From NCBI RefSeq assembly GCF_003626635.1, contig NZ_RAZT01000005.1:310001-374000 (forward strand): a DNA stretch of 64,000 nucleotides, read 5' to 3'. The notes below the pieces were generated by a model. That model made no database searches, was not told the origin of the DNA, and worked only from the letters and a program-made list of their open reading frames with translations. Position numbers and translations under genes: made by a program. The stretch is from Micromonospora musae. GTDB lineage: Bacteria; Actinomycetota; Actinomycetes; Mycobacteriales; Micromonosporaceae. Positions 1 through 7,196 of the stretch are shown here, in pieces (position 1 is the stretch's first letter; the number at the start of each line of letters is the position of its first letter).

Positions 1-1
1 C

Positions 2-79
2 CACTCGGTCGGTGGGGTCACTCGCCGTGACGTCGACCTGGCCCGTCGCATCGACGAGATCATTCGGAGTGCCCGATGA
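2..79 (+). CDS. 4a-hydroxytetrahydrobiopterin (pterin carbinolamine) dehydratase, C-terminal end only
   Basis: The first 25 codons end in TGA and read as the tail of a pterin-4a-carbinolamine dehydratase: the HSVGGVTRRDVDLARRIDEI stretch matches the conserved end of that family (Gly-Gly-Leu/Val-Thr-x-x-Asp-x-x-Leu-Ala). The enzyme normally recycles oxidised tetrahydrobiopterin and is about 100 residues long, so roughly three quarters lie before the window. Its stop codon overlaps the ATG of the FHA gene (ATGA), which suggests a translationally coupled pair. The family call rests on a short segment. Confidence 0.6.
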   Translation, partial: HSVGGVTRRDVDLARRIDEIIRSAR

Positions 80-1224
80 GATTCGAGATCAGCAAGGTGT
101 TGGACGCCATCGAGGGGCGGGTCTGCGTCGACCCGTCGCTGGCCCGGGCCGTCCTCGATCTGGCCGACGTGATCCGCTACCAGGACATCGACGGTGGCCG
201 ACCGGCCAGCCTGTTGCGGCTCGGCATGGTGATCGACGCCCTCTCCCGGCAGTTGGAGGAGGACAGCGTCCAGGTCTACGCCGTGGTGCACCGGGCGCTG
301 CTCTCCGACGCCGACCTCACCTCCAACGAGCGGATGGTGGTTCGCCGGTGGGCCGACGACGGGCTGGTCGAGGTGCTCGACAATCCGGGTGACCGGATGC
401 TGGAGGTGGCCGACCTGCTCGGCCTTCCGGTGCTGACCCGGGCCCGGCTGGACGGGCTGCGTGGACGGTTCCCCTGGGTGGCGGAGGAGCCCGGCCGGGT
501 CCTCGCCCCGGTGCCGGGCGCCGGCGGGCCGAACCTCGTCGCGCACGTCGGGGGCGGCGACAAGCCGGTCGCGGGCCGCCGCTCCCCGGCCGGGGCGAAG
601 CTGCTCACCCGGCAGTGGCGGTGCCCGGAGTCGGGCTGCGCCCTCTTCGGCGGCGGTGGCGGCGGTTCCTTCGCCGATCTGGCCCGGGTGCAGCGCAGCC
701 CCGCCGAGCAGGCGCCGCCCTCGCTGCGCGGCGGCGTACCGACCTGCCCCCGGCACGGCACCCGGCTCGGCGACGTGGGCCCGCGGCCGCGTACCGAGGT
801 GCTCGCGGTACGCATCGGCGGGCTCGTCCGTCGCCGGTTCGTGGTCAGCGAGGAGCAGCCGGTGCTGGTCGGCCGGGCCCCCGAGGCAGAGGGCGGGATC
901 GTCCTCGGTCAGTGGCTGAACGACGAGGCGCGGCGCTGGATCAGCCGGAACCACCTGCACCTCGAGCTGCGCGTCGGCGAGGTGATCGTGACCGACGTGA
1001 GCACCAACGGCTCGGGCATCCGTCCGGCCGGATCGATGACCGAGGCGGAGCGGATTCCGCTCGTGCCGAAGCAGTCGCGGGTGCTCGGCGAGAACGACAT
1101 GATCGAGCTCTATCCGGGGGTGCAGATCGGCCGGGCCGAGGAGCTGCCCGCGGGGGCGTCGTTCACGCCGACCTCGGTGATGGCGGAGGCCCCCACCATG
1201 GCCATGCGTCTACCCCGCCCCTGA
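76..1224 (+). CDS. FHA-domain protein with a central Cys/His cluster
   Basis: A soluble 382-residue protein with no signal peptide or membrane segment. Its last third (about residues 245-360) is a forkhead-associated domain: the RxxPVLVGRAP entry strand, SRNHLHLEL and DVSTNGSGI are the usual phosphothreonine-binding landmarks. The N-terminal ~130 residues are helical and not recognised. Between them lie CPESGC (about residue 188) and CPRHG (about 225), a possible zinc-binding CxxxxC...CxxH set, next to a run of glycines. FHA proteins read Ser/Thr kinase signals, so a role in phospho-signalling is likely, but no kinase is nearby. Start ATG overlaps the stop of the upstream gene. The partner and exact function are unknown. 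Confidence 0.75.
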   Translation: MRFEISKVLDAIEGRVCVDPSLARAVLDLADVIRYQDIDGGRPASLLRLGMVIDALSRQLEEDSVQVYAVVHRALLSDADLTSNERMVVRRWADDGLVEVLDNPGDRMLEVADLLGLPVLTRARLDGLRGRFPWVAEEPGRVLAPVPGAGGPNLVAHVGGGDKPVAGRRSPAGAKLLTRQWRCPESGCALFGGGGGGSFADLARVQRSPAEQAPPSLRGGVPTCPRHGTRLGDVGPRPRTEVLAVRIGGLVRRRFVVSEEQPVLVGRAPEAEGGIVLGQWLNDEARRWISRNHLHLELRVGEVIVTDVSTNGSGIRPAGSMTEAERIPLVPKQSRVLGENDMIELYPGVQIGRAEELPAGASFTPTSVMAEAPTMAMRLPRP

Positions 1225-1277
1225 CGCCCCCCACCCACACACACCCGGCCCCGCCCGCCCCGATCACCCGAAGCGGT

Positions 1278-1333
1278 TGATCAAGAGATTTGCGTCAGGA
1301 AGCGGCTTGTTCGTGACGCAAACCTCTTGATCA
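1278..1333. repeat. Inverted repeat copy A (TGATCAAGAG family)
   Basis: Arms 1278-1297 and 1314-1333 are 20 nt each and pair with a single A-C mismatch at 1288; the loop is 16 nt. The copy sits between two convergent genes (FHA protein and ornithine aminotransferase), so it could act as a bidirectional terminator. The same arm sequence recurs at 36821-36886, 45218-45274 and 60200-60255. Confidence 0.85.
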
Positions 1334-1357
1334 CCGCGTGCGGAGTGGGGGTGGGGG

Positions 1358-2575
1358 TCAGGGGGTGAGGATGGCGGCCAGCTGGGCCACCGCGTGGTCG
1401 ATCTCCTCTTCGGTCACCACCAGGGGCGGGGCGAGCCGGATCGTGGAGCCGTGGGTGTCCTTGGCGAGCACACCACGCTCGGCGAGGCGCTCGCAGGCCT
1501 GACGGCCGGTCATCAGCGCCGGGTCGATGTCGAGCCCGGCCCAGAGGCCCCGGCCCCGTACGGCGACCAGACCCTTGCCGACCAGCTCCTGCAGCCCGGC
1601 GTGCAGCCGCTCGCCCAGCTCGGCGGAGCGGCGCTGGAACTCGCCGGTCGCCAGCATCCGGACCACCTCGACGGCGACCGCGCAGGCCAGCGGGTTACCG
1701 CCGAAGGTCGAGCCGTGCTGGCCGGGCTTGAGCACGCCGAGCACGTCGGTGTTCGCGACCACGGCGGAGACCGGCACGATGCCGCCGCCGAGCGCCTTGC
1801 CGAGCAGGTACATGTCCGGCACGACGCCCTCGTGGTCACAGGCGAACGTCGCCCCGGTGCGACCCAGGCCGGACTGGATCTCGTCGGCGATGAAGAGCAC
1901 GTTGCGCTCGGTGCAGACCCGGCGGACGCCCGGCAGGTAGCCCTCCGGCGGCACCACGACGCCCTGCTCGCCCTGGATCGGCTCGATCAGCACGGCGACG
2001 GTGTTCTCGTCGATGGCGGCCGTCAAGGCGTCCAGGTCGCCGTAGGGGACCACGGTGAACCCGGGCGTGTACGGCCCGAAGTCCTCCCGGGCTTCCTCAT
2101 CGGTGGAGAAGCTCACGATGGTGGTCGTACGCCCGTGGAAGTTGCCCTCGGCGACCACGATGTTGGCCTGGCCCGCCGGTACGCCCTTGACCTGGTAGCC
2201 CCACTTGCGGGCCACCTTGATCCCGGTCTCCACCGCCTCGGCGCCGGTGTTCATCGGCAGCACCAGGTCCTTGCCGCTGAGTTCGGCCAGCTCCCGGCAG
2301 AAGGCCGCGAACTGGTCGTGGATGAACGCCCGGCTGGTGAGGGTGAGCCGGTCGAGCTGCGCGTGCGCCGCGGCGACCAGCTGCGGGTGCCGGTGACCGA
2401 AGTTCAGCGCCGAGTAGCCGGCCAGGAAGTCGAGGAAACGACGCCCGTCCACATCGGTCAGCCAGGCGCCCTCGGCGGACGAGATCACCACCGGCAGCGG
2501 GTGGTAGTTGTGCGCGGTCCAGCGCTCCGCGTCGCGGACCGCGCCCGGCGTCCGCAGCATGTCGTCGACGATCAC
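1358..2575 (-). CDS. rocD: Ornithine aminotransferase (ornithine-oxo-acid transaminase)
   Basis: A class-III PLP aminotransferase of 405 residues, the usual length. It moves the delta-amino group of ornithine to 2-oxoglutarate, giving glutamate semialdehyde/pyrroline-5-carboxylate. The PLP lysine lies in LLGKALGGG, the cofactor aspartate region in FIADEIQSGLGRTG, and the phosphate loop in HGSTFGGNPLA. I place the start at GTG 2575, which overlaps the stop of the upstream arginine-degrading gene (GTGA) and has AGGGAAAGG before it; ATG 2560 is the alternative. The overlap means tight coupling: the first enzyme would supply ornithine and this one removes it, giving a two-step arginine catabolic route. 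Confidence 0.92.
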   Translation of the reverse strand: MIVDDMLRTPGAVRDAERWTAHNYHPLPVVISSAEGAWLTDVDGRRFLDFLAGYSALNFGHRHPQLVAAAHAQLDRLTLTSRAFIHDQFAAFCRELAELSGKDLVLPMNTGAEAVETGIKVARKWGYQVKGVPAGQANIVVAEGNFHGRTTTIVSFSTDEEAREDFGPYTPGFTVVPYGDLDALTAAIDENTVAVLIEPIQGEQGVVVPPEGYLPGVRRVCTERNVLFIADEIQSGLGRTGATFACDHEGVVPDMYLLGKALGGGIVPVSAVVANTDVLGVLKPGQHGSTFGGNPLACAVAVEVVRMLATGEFQRRSAELGERLHAGLQELVGKGLVAVRGRGLWAGLDIDPALMTGRQACERLAERGVLAKDTHGSTIRLAPPLVVTEEEIDHAVAQLAAILTP

Positions 2576-3393
2576 TTGCTTGCCTTTCCCTGTCGGAGCC
2601 GCAACGTGCAGCACTTCGGTCCGCCGCCCGCCTTAAGCAGCTCGGACAGGTCGACACCGATGGTTTCGTAGCCCCGGTCGCGAAGCTTCGCGGCCAGGTC
2701 GGTGGCCTGCGCCGGCAGCACCACGTGCCGCCCGTCGCTGACCGCGTTCAGGCCGAGCACCTCGGCGTCGGCCATCGTGGCGTGCACCGCGTCCGGGAAG
2801 AGCCGACGCAGTACGGCCTGGCTGCCGGGGGTGAACGCCTCCGGCAGGTACGCCACCGTGCGCTCGTCGAGCACGGTCAGCGCGGTGTCCAGGTGGTAGA
2901 AGCGCGGGTCGACCAGCTGCATGGTGATCACCGGGTATCCGAAGACCTCCTGCAACTGGGCGTGTGAGGCGTGCGCGGTGCGGAAGCCGGTGCCGGCGAG
3001 CAGCAGCTCACCGGCGAGGAGGATGTCGCCCTCGCCCTCGTTGACGTGCTTCGGGTCGTACATCTCGAAGCCGGCCGCCTCGAACCAGGCCCGGTAGGCC
3101 GGGGCCTCGTCGGCACGCTGCGGGTCGCGGAACTGCACCGCCATCGCCTTGTCGTCGATCACGGTGCCGCCGTTCGCGGCGAAGACCATGTCGGGCAGGC
3201 CGGGCACCGGAGCGATCTCCTCGACGGTGTGGCCCAGGTCGCGGTAGACCTGCCGCAGCTGCTCCCACTGCCGGATCGCCAGGTCGGCGTCGACGGGCGC
3301 GGTCGGGTCCATCCACGGGTTGATCGCGTAGTCCACGGCGAAGTACGTCGGCCGGCACATCAGAAAGCGCTGGCGCGTCGCGTCCATCGTCAT
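2572..3393 (-). CDS. Guanidino-group hydrolase of the DDAH/ArgZ type; probably an arginine dihydrolase
   Basis: A 273-residue member of the guanidine-modifying superfamily, usually annotated dimethylarginine dimethylaminohydrolase. The catalytic Cys is in PKCCTLRL near the C terminus and the catalytic His in RFYHLDTA. The N-terminal features INPWMDP and PDMVFAANGG resemble, as I remember them, the N-terminal domain of cyanobacterial ArgZ/AgrE arginine dihydrolase, including an Asn (here N74) at the position tied to ornithine production. The overlap with rocD fits an enzyme that makes ornithine from arginine better than a methylarginine hydrolase. The start MTMDATRQ has GGGAGCAGG upstream. Superfamily membership is firm; the substrate is inference. 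Confidence 0.8.
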   Translation of the reverse strand: MTMDATRQRFLMCRPTYFAVDYAINPWMDPTAPVDADLAIRQWEQLRQVYRDLGHTVEEIAPVPGLPDMVFAANGGTVIDDKAMAVQFRDPQRADEAPAYRAWFEAAGFEMYDPKHVNEGEGDILLAGELLLAGTGFRTAHASHAQLQEVFGYPVITMQLVDPRFYHLDTALTVLDERTVAYLPEAFTPGSQAVLRRLFPDAVHATMADAEVLGLNAVSDGRHVVLPAQATDLAAKLRDRGYETIGVDLSELLKAGGGPKCCTLRLRQGKASK

Positions 3394-3837
3394 TGTCCTG
3401 CTCCCAGGGGTCGGGCGCGCCCGGCCACCTCGGCCCACGGGCTGGCGCCGATGTTCAACGTTATTCGGCGCGGGCCGACAGGATCCACCGCAGAGGATTG
3501 CGCAGGACGGCTGTTCATTGCGTCTGGGCCAAGGCCGACGGCGATTCATTGCGCGGACCGCTCTACGCGGCCGCTTCCTCCGGAGCCGGGCTCGATCACC
3601 TTCGGTCAACGACGCGCCGGGCCCGGCGGGACGGGGTGGCGGCCACATCGACGCCGGTCGCGCTCGGGCCGGCCGCGCGGCGGCGAGCAGCCTCGACGGG
3701 AAACACATCAGGGGCGGCGAACCGCCGCCCCTGAAACTGTGTCGCCCGGCTGGTGAACCACCAGACTGGTCGGGCTCGACCGGTGAACCACCGGTCTCCG
3801 CTGGCCGGCGCACCGCCGGCGAGCCGGACAGTGCCCG
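3394..3837. other. Intergenic region before the arginine operon
   Basis: This 444-nt gap has no convincing gene. Its right half holds four short hairpins (3708-3820, listed separately) that lie downstream of the leftward membrane-protein gene. Its middle holds ATTGCG at 3497, 3517 and 3548, inside TTCATTGCGT and TTCATTGCGC, spaced 20 and 31 bp, upstream of the leftward arginine operon. A TAACGT box on the minus strand (3462-3457) is a possible -10 element for that operon. Confidence 0.5.
3708..3820. repeat. Cluster of four hairpins with GAACC/GCACC loops
   Basis: Four successive hairpins share a 5-nt loop: arms 3708-3718/3724-3734 (11 bp, loop GAACC), 3750-3754/3760-3764 (5 bp, GAACC), 3778-3784/3790-3796 (7 bp, GAACC) and 3804-3809/3815-3820 (6 bp, GCACC). 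They lie just after the stop of the leftward gene at 3838, so at least the strongest one (3708-3734) may end its transcript. The arms differ in sequence while the loop is kept, which is unusual for ordinary terminators. Confidence 0.75.
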
Positions 3838-4533
3838 CTAGATCCGATCGACAAACTGTGAGTCGAGCCACTCCCGGAACCGCTGCACCCAGTCGCCGTC
3901 GGTGGTCGGCCAGTCGAAGAGCCCCGTCATCGCGAGCACCCCGACGACCACCGCGGTGAGGCCCAGGGCGATGCCGAGCAGCGCGTCGGTCTTGCCCGCG
4001 ACGTGTCGACGCCGGGTGGCGATCATTCCCAGCACCGAGAGGACCGCGCCGATCGCCCCCAGCCCGATCCCGTAGCCGGCGAGGGTGCCGGTGAGCACGA
4101 AGAGCGCCCCGGCCACCCCGACCACCAGGCCGAGGGTGGCGAGCAGGCTGGCGCGGGGCCGGGGACCGGGCGTCACCGTCGGCGCCGGCTCGTCCGGCCG
4201 TACGTCCGGGTCGAGCGGGCGGTCCCGCTCGGGGCGTACGGCCCGGTCGCCGTCCCGCTCCTCGTCGGGGCGGGCGGGTACCGGCCCCGGACGCAGCGCG
4301 GGGGCGGCCCCGGTCGCGGCCCGCGTGCCGGTGGGCGGCGCGTCGGCGGTGCGCGGGGCACCGACGGGCGCGGCACCGTCGCGGGGCGACGTCCGCTCGG
4401 TCACCGCGGTCCGGGTCGCGTCCGGACGGTCCGCGTCCGCCGGGGCGGGGACGGTGGCGACCGAACCGTTGCCGGCACCGTCACGGTTCTCGTCGCGCGC
4501 GGGCCGGCGCGACGGGGAAGGAATTCTGGCCAC
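3838..4533 (-). CDS. Actinobacterial membrane protein with a charged Pro/Arg-rich N-terminal half
   Basis: A 231-residue protein. The first ~125 residues are low-complexity, rich in Pro, Arg, Ala and Asp, and probably disordered in the cytoplasm. The C-terminal half carries three hydrophobic segments (around LLATLGLVVGVAGALFVL, GLGAIGAVLSVLGMIA and LLGIALGLTAVVVGVLAM), the arrangement of DUF4190-like small membrane proteins. Start is GTG 4533, preceded by a near-perfect CTAGGAGGTGTG ribosome site; longer frames upstream have no such site. No enzymatic motif is visible and the function is unknown. It is transcribed away from the nei gene and toward the arginine operon, from which the hairpin cluster separates it. 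Confidence 0.7.
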   Translation of the reverse strand: MARIPSPSRRPARDENRDGAGNGSVATVPAPADADRPDATRTAVTERTSPRDGAAPVGAPRTADAPPTGTRAATGAAPALRPGPVPARPDEERDGDRAVRPERDRPLDPDVRPDEPAPTVTPGPRPRASLLATLGLVVGVAGALFVLTGTLAGYGIGLGAIGAVLSVLGMIATRRRHVAGKTDALLGIALGLTAVVVGVLAMTGLFDWPTTDGDWVQRFREWLDSQFVDRI

Positions 4534-4716
4534 AACACACCTCCTAGGAAATGCGGGGTGGCCGAGGAACCGGCGGCACCCACGCGATACGTCCCCGGAA
4601 GTACCCGCCTGGCCGTTTCCCGACACGTCCCGCGCCCACGGCCGTTCCCGCCCGGCCGGCTGTCGCGCACGCCGACCGCCCGAGCAGGCCGTCTGGCAGG
4701 CGTGAACGGCGGTGGC

Positions 4717-4722
4717 TACCCT
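4717..4722 (+). promoter_or_regulatory. Candidate -10 box for a leaderless nei transcript
   Basis: TACCCT ends 7 nt before GTG 4730, and no Shine-Dalgarno sequence precedes that start. This matches the TANNNT-plus-6-to-8-nt layout seen before several other genes here, so the mRNA probably begins at or next to the start codon. Confidence 0.45.
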
Positions 4723-4729
4723 TGCGCCC

Positions 4730-5575
4730 GTGCCAGAGGGACACACCATCCACCGCCTGGCGGCCCGGCACGCCGAGCTCTTCGCCGGCCGACCGGTGCA
4801 CGCCAGCAGCCCGCAGGGCCGGTTCGCCGATGGCGCGGCCCGGCTCACCGGGACCGTGCTCGACTCCACCGAGGCGTACGGCAAGCACCTCCTGCACCAC
4901 CACGCCGGTGAGCTGACCCTGCACGTGCACCTCGGGCTCTACGGCAAGGTGACCGACGGCGTCGGCGAGCCCCCGGAGCCGGTCGGCCAGGTGCGGCTGC
5001 GGCTCACCAACGACCGTCCCCGGCCTCGGCGCGGCGGCGGACCCGAGGACCGGCACTGGCTCGACCTGCGTGGCCCCACCGCCTGCGAGGTGCTCACCCC
5101 GCCGGAGGTGGCGGCGTTGCGGGCCCGGCTGGGGCCCGATCCGCTGCGCGCCGACGCCGACCCCGATCGGGCGTACGCCCGGATCTCCCGCAGCGCGACG
5201 CCGCTCGCCGCCCTGCTGCTCGACCAGTCGGTGGTGGCCGGCACCGGGTTGATCTTCGTGACCGAGGCGCTGTTCCGGGCCGGCCTGCCGCCGACGCTGC
5301 CCGGCCGGGCGTTGGACCGTGCCGGCTGGGACCGGCTCTGGGCCGACCTGGTGACGCTGATGACCCTCGCCGTGCGGCAGGGCCGCATCGACACCGTGCG
5401 CGACGAGCACCTGCCGGAGGCGATGGGTCGGGAACCGCGCGTCGACCGGCACGGCGGCGAGGTGTACGTCTACCGCCGTCCCGGCGCGCCCTGCCACGTC
5501 TGCGGCACGGCGATCAGCCGCGGCGAACTCGCCGGCCGCAACCTCTACTGGTGCGCCACCTGCCAGAGCCGGTGA
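4730..5575 (+). CDS. nei: Fpg/Nei family DNA glycosylase (endonuclease VIII type)
   Basis: A 281-residue bifunctional glycosylase/AP lyase that removes oxidised bases. After the initiator Met the protein begins PEGHTIHR, where Pro2 is the Schiff-base nucleophile and Glu3 the general acid of the family; this fixes the start at GTG 4730. The helix-two-turn-helix DNA-binding core follows (LLDQSVVAGTGLIFVTEALF), and the C terminus has a zinc finger CHVCG...WCATCQ. The PEG(H) start points to Nei rather than MutM (PELPE). It is monocistronic, with a probable leaderless promoter, and faces a leftward kinase gene at its 3' end. Confidence 0.9.
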   Translation: MPEGHTIHRLAARHAELFAGRPVHASSPQGRFADGAARLTGTVLDSTEAYGKHLLHHHAGELTLHVHLGLYGKVTDGVGEPPEPVGQVRLRLTNDRPRPRRGGGPEDRHWLDLRGPTACEVLTPPEVAALRARLGPDPLRADADPDRAYARISRSATPLAALLLDQSVVAGTGLIFVTEALFRAGLPPTLPGRALDRAGWDRLWADLVTLMTLAVRQGRIDTVRDEHLPEAMGREPRVDRHGGEVYVYRRPGAPCHVCGTAISRGELAGRNLYWCATCQSR

Positions 5576-5604
5576 GGCTGGTGCCCCAGGGCCGGTAGGG
5601 GCTT

Positions 5605-6489
5605 CTACTTCGGCACGGCGTCGAGCAGCCAGCGGACCACGTCGACCTGGTCGGGGAAGACGGCCCCGTCGCTGATGCTCCACGCCAGCGTCTGCGCGAC
5701 CGTCCAGCCGCGCGCCCGATCGCGGTCCAGACCCAGCTCGACGGCGAGCCGGTCGAGCCGGTGACGTGCCGCCGCCGGGGAGTGCCCCAGCGCGGCGTCG
5801 CGCACCACCGGCGCCACCGCGAACTCACGCTCGCCGACCAGCGGCTTCGGGTCGATGACCAGCCAAGGCTCCCGGGTCGCCCGCAGCACGTTGCCGCCGT
5901 GCAGGTCCTGGTTGACCAGCACCTGCTCGCCCTGGGACGGGGCCAGCTCGGCGAGCAGCCCGAGCGCGGTGTCCAGCAGCCGCCGCTCGTACGGCCGGTT
6001 CGCCCGCTCCCACTTGCCCGGCAGGCGCTCCGCCCAACCGGCGGCCTCCTCGGCGAGCGAGGTGAACGGGCCGGCGACCGGCACGCAGAGCCGGGGGAGG
6101 AGCGCCACCATGACGTCCAGAGCCGCCTCCGCCGGCAGCCCGTTCAGCGGGGTGCCGGGAACGGCCCGCTCGACCAGCAGCGCCCGCCGCCCCGGGTCGT
6201 GCCCGAGCAGCCGGACCGCCCCCGCACCCGACCACCTCGCCAGCGCCGCCGCCTCGTGCTCGCTCTCGCTGTCCGGGTACTGGAGCTTGAGCACCGCCGG
6301 TGTTCCGTCCGGCAGCTCGGCCGGCAGCGCCAGCGAGGCGAAGGTGTACGGGAACGGCGGGCCGACCCGCAGCGACCAGCGGTCGACGCAGGCCGCCACC
6401 CGGTCCGGCAGCTCGGCCAACCACGCCCGGCCGACCGGAGTCCGCCGTACCCAGGTCAGCTGCTCGGGGATGGGCAGGAGGTCGGTCAT
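5605..6489 (-). CDS. Aminoglycoside/hydroxyurea phosphotransferase family kinase (APH(6)/Hur type)
   Basis: A 294-residue kinase-fold protein. Catalytic-loop residues are in LVNQDLHGGNVL and the metal-binding Asp in VIDPKPLVGE; the DPKPLVG signature is typical of streptomycin 6-phosphotransferases and hydroxyurea resistance proteins. An early lysine in VLKLQYPDSE would contact ATP. Many actinomycetes carry such genes with no known substrate, so resistance is possible but unproven. Start ATG 6489 agrees with the family N terminus (LPIPEQLTW). The stop lies 29 nt from the convergent nei stop. A sigma-factor gene is divergent across 189 nt. Confidence 0.8.
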   Translation of the reverse strand: MTDLLPIPEQLTWVRRTPVGRAWLAELPDRVAACVDRWSLRVGPPFPYTFASLALPAELPDGTPAVLKLQYPDSESEHEAAALARWSGAGAVRLLGHDPGRRALLVERAVPGTPLNGLPAEAALDVMVALLPRLCVPVAGPFTSLAEEAAGWAERLPGKWERANRPYERRLLDTALGLLAELAPSQGEQVLVNQDLHGGNVLRATREPWLVIDPKPLVGEREFAVAPVVRDAALGHSPAAARHRLDRLAVELGLDRDRARGWTVAQTLAWSISDGAVFPDQVDVVRWLLDAVPK

Positions 6490-6678
6490 GCGACCATCCT
6501 GGACCGCGCATTCGACACGCGTACAACCGATCCCGGCCGATTCCCGTCTTAAGGACGTGTGCCGAGGTAATCGGCCAGGACCTCGACACACGCCCTCGGG
6601 GCGTGCCTCGGAGGCGGACGCCGTTCGGCTCGACCGACGCGTCCGAGACACGCCCGTGGAACCGACGGAGGTAACCGG

Positions 6679-7194
6679 ATGCCGGACGCATCGGATGAGG
6701 AATACGTCGCGTACCTGAGTGCGCGGCTGCCGGCGTTGCACCGGCTGGCGTACTCGCTCTGCGGCAATGCCGACCAGGCCGACGACCTGGTGCAGGAGGC
6801 GGCGACGCGGCTCTTCGAGCGCTGGTCGCGCGCGTCTAGGGCCGACGACGTCGACGCGTACGTGCGGGCGATCGTGGTGCGGCTCTTCCTCGACGGCCGA
6901 CGCCGGGGCTGGTGGCGGATCCGGCTCTTCGCGGCCCCGCCCGACGTGCGGCGCAGCGAGGACCGCGGTGTCGAGGAGCGCACGGTGCTGCGCGACGCGC
7001 TGGCGCAGGTGCCACCCCGGCAGCGGGCCGTGCTGGTGCTGCGCTTCCTGTACGACCTGCCGGTGGACGAGGTGGCCCGGTCTCTGGGCTGCTCGGCCGG
7101 GACGGTGAAGAGCCAGACCTCGCACGGGCTGGCCGCCATGCGCCGGCTGCTCAGCGATCGGCAGCTGGCCGGTAGCAACGGAAAGGAGCGGTGA
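6679..7194 (+). CDS. SigE-family RNA polymerase sigma factor (ECF type)
   Basis: A 171-residue two-domain sigma factor. Region 2 spans about residues 12-75 (LPALHRLAYSLCGNADQADDLVQEA is the core-binding part), and region 4 spans about 105-160 with an HTH in LPVDEVARSLGCSAGTVKSQ. No C-terminal extension is present. The start ATG follows GGAGGTAACC. The downstream gene overlaps or abuts the stop and encodes a single-pass membrane protein, the usual arrangement of an ECF sigma factor with its anti-sigma regulator. Target promoters cannot be named from sequence alone. Confidence 0.88.
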   Translation: MPDASDEEYVAYLSARLPALHRLAYSLCGNADQADDLVQEAATRLFERWSRASRADDVDAYVRAIVVRLFLDGRRRGWWRIRLFAAPPDVRRSEDRGVEERTVLRDALAQVPPRQRAVLVLRFLYDLPVDEVARSLGCSAGTVKSQTSHGLAAMRRLLSDRQLAGSNGKER

Positions 7195-7196
7195 CG

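Noticed and set aside
2572..3813. A 413-codon form of the ArgZ/DDAH-like protein
   Set aside because: The extra N-terminal 140 codons run through the hairpin and motif region and are Arg/Pro-rich without homology; MTMDATRQ has a ribosome site and the family start.
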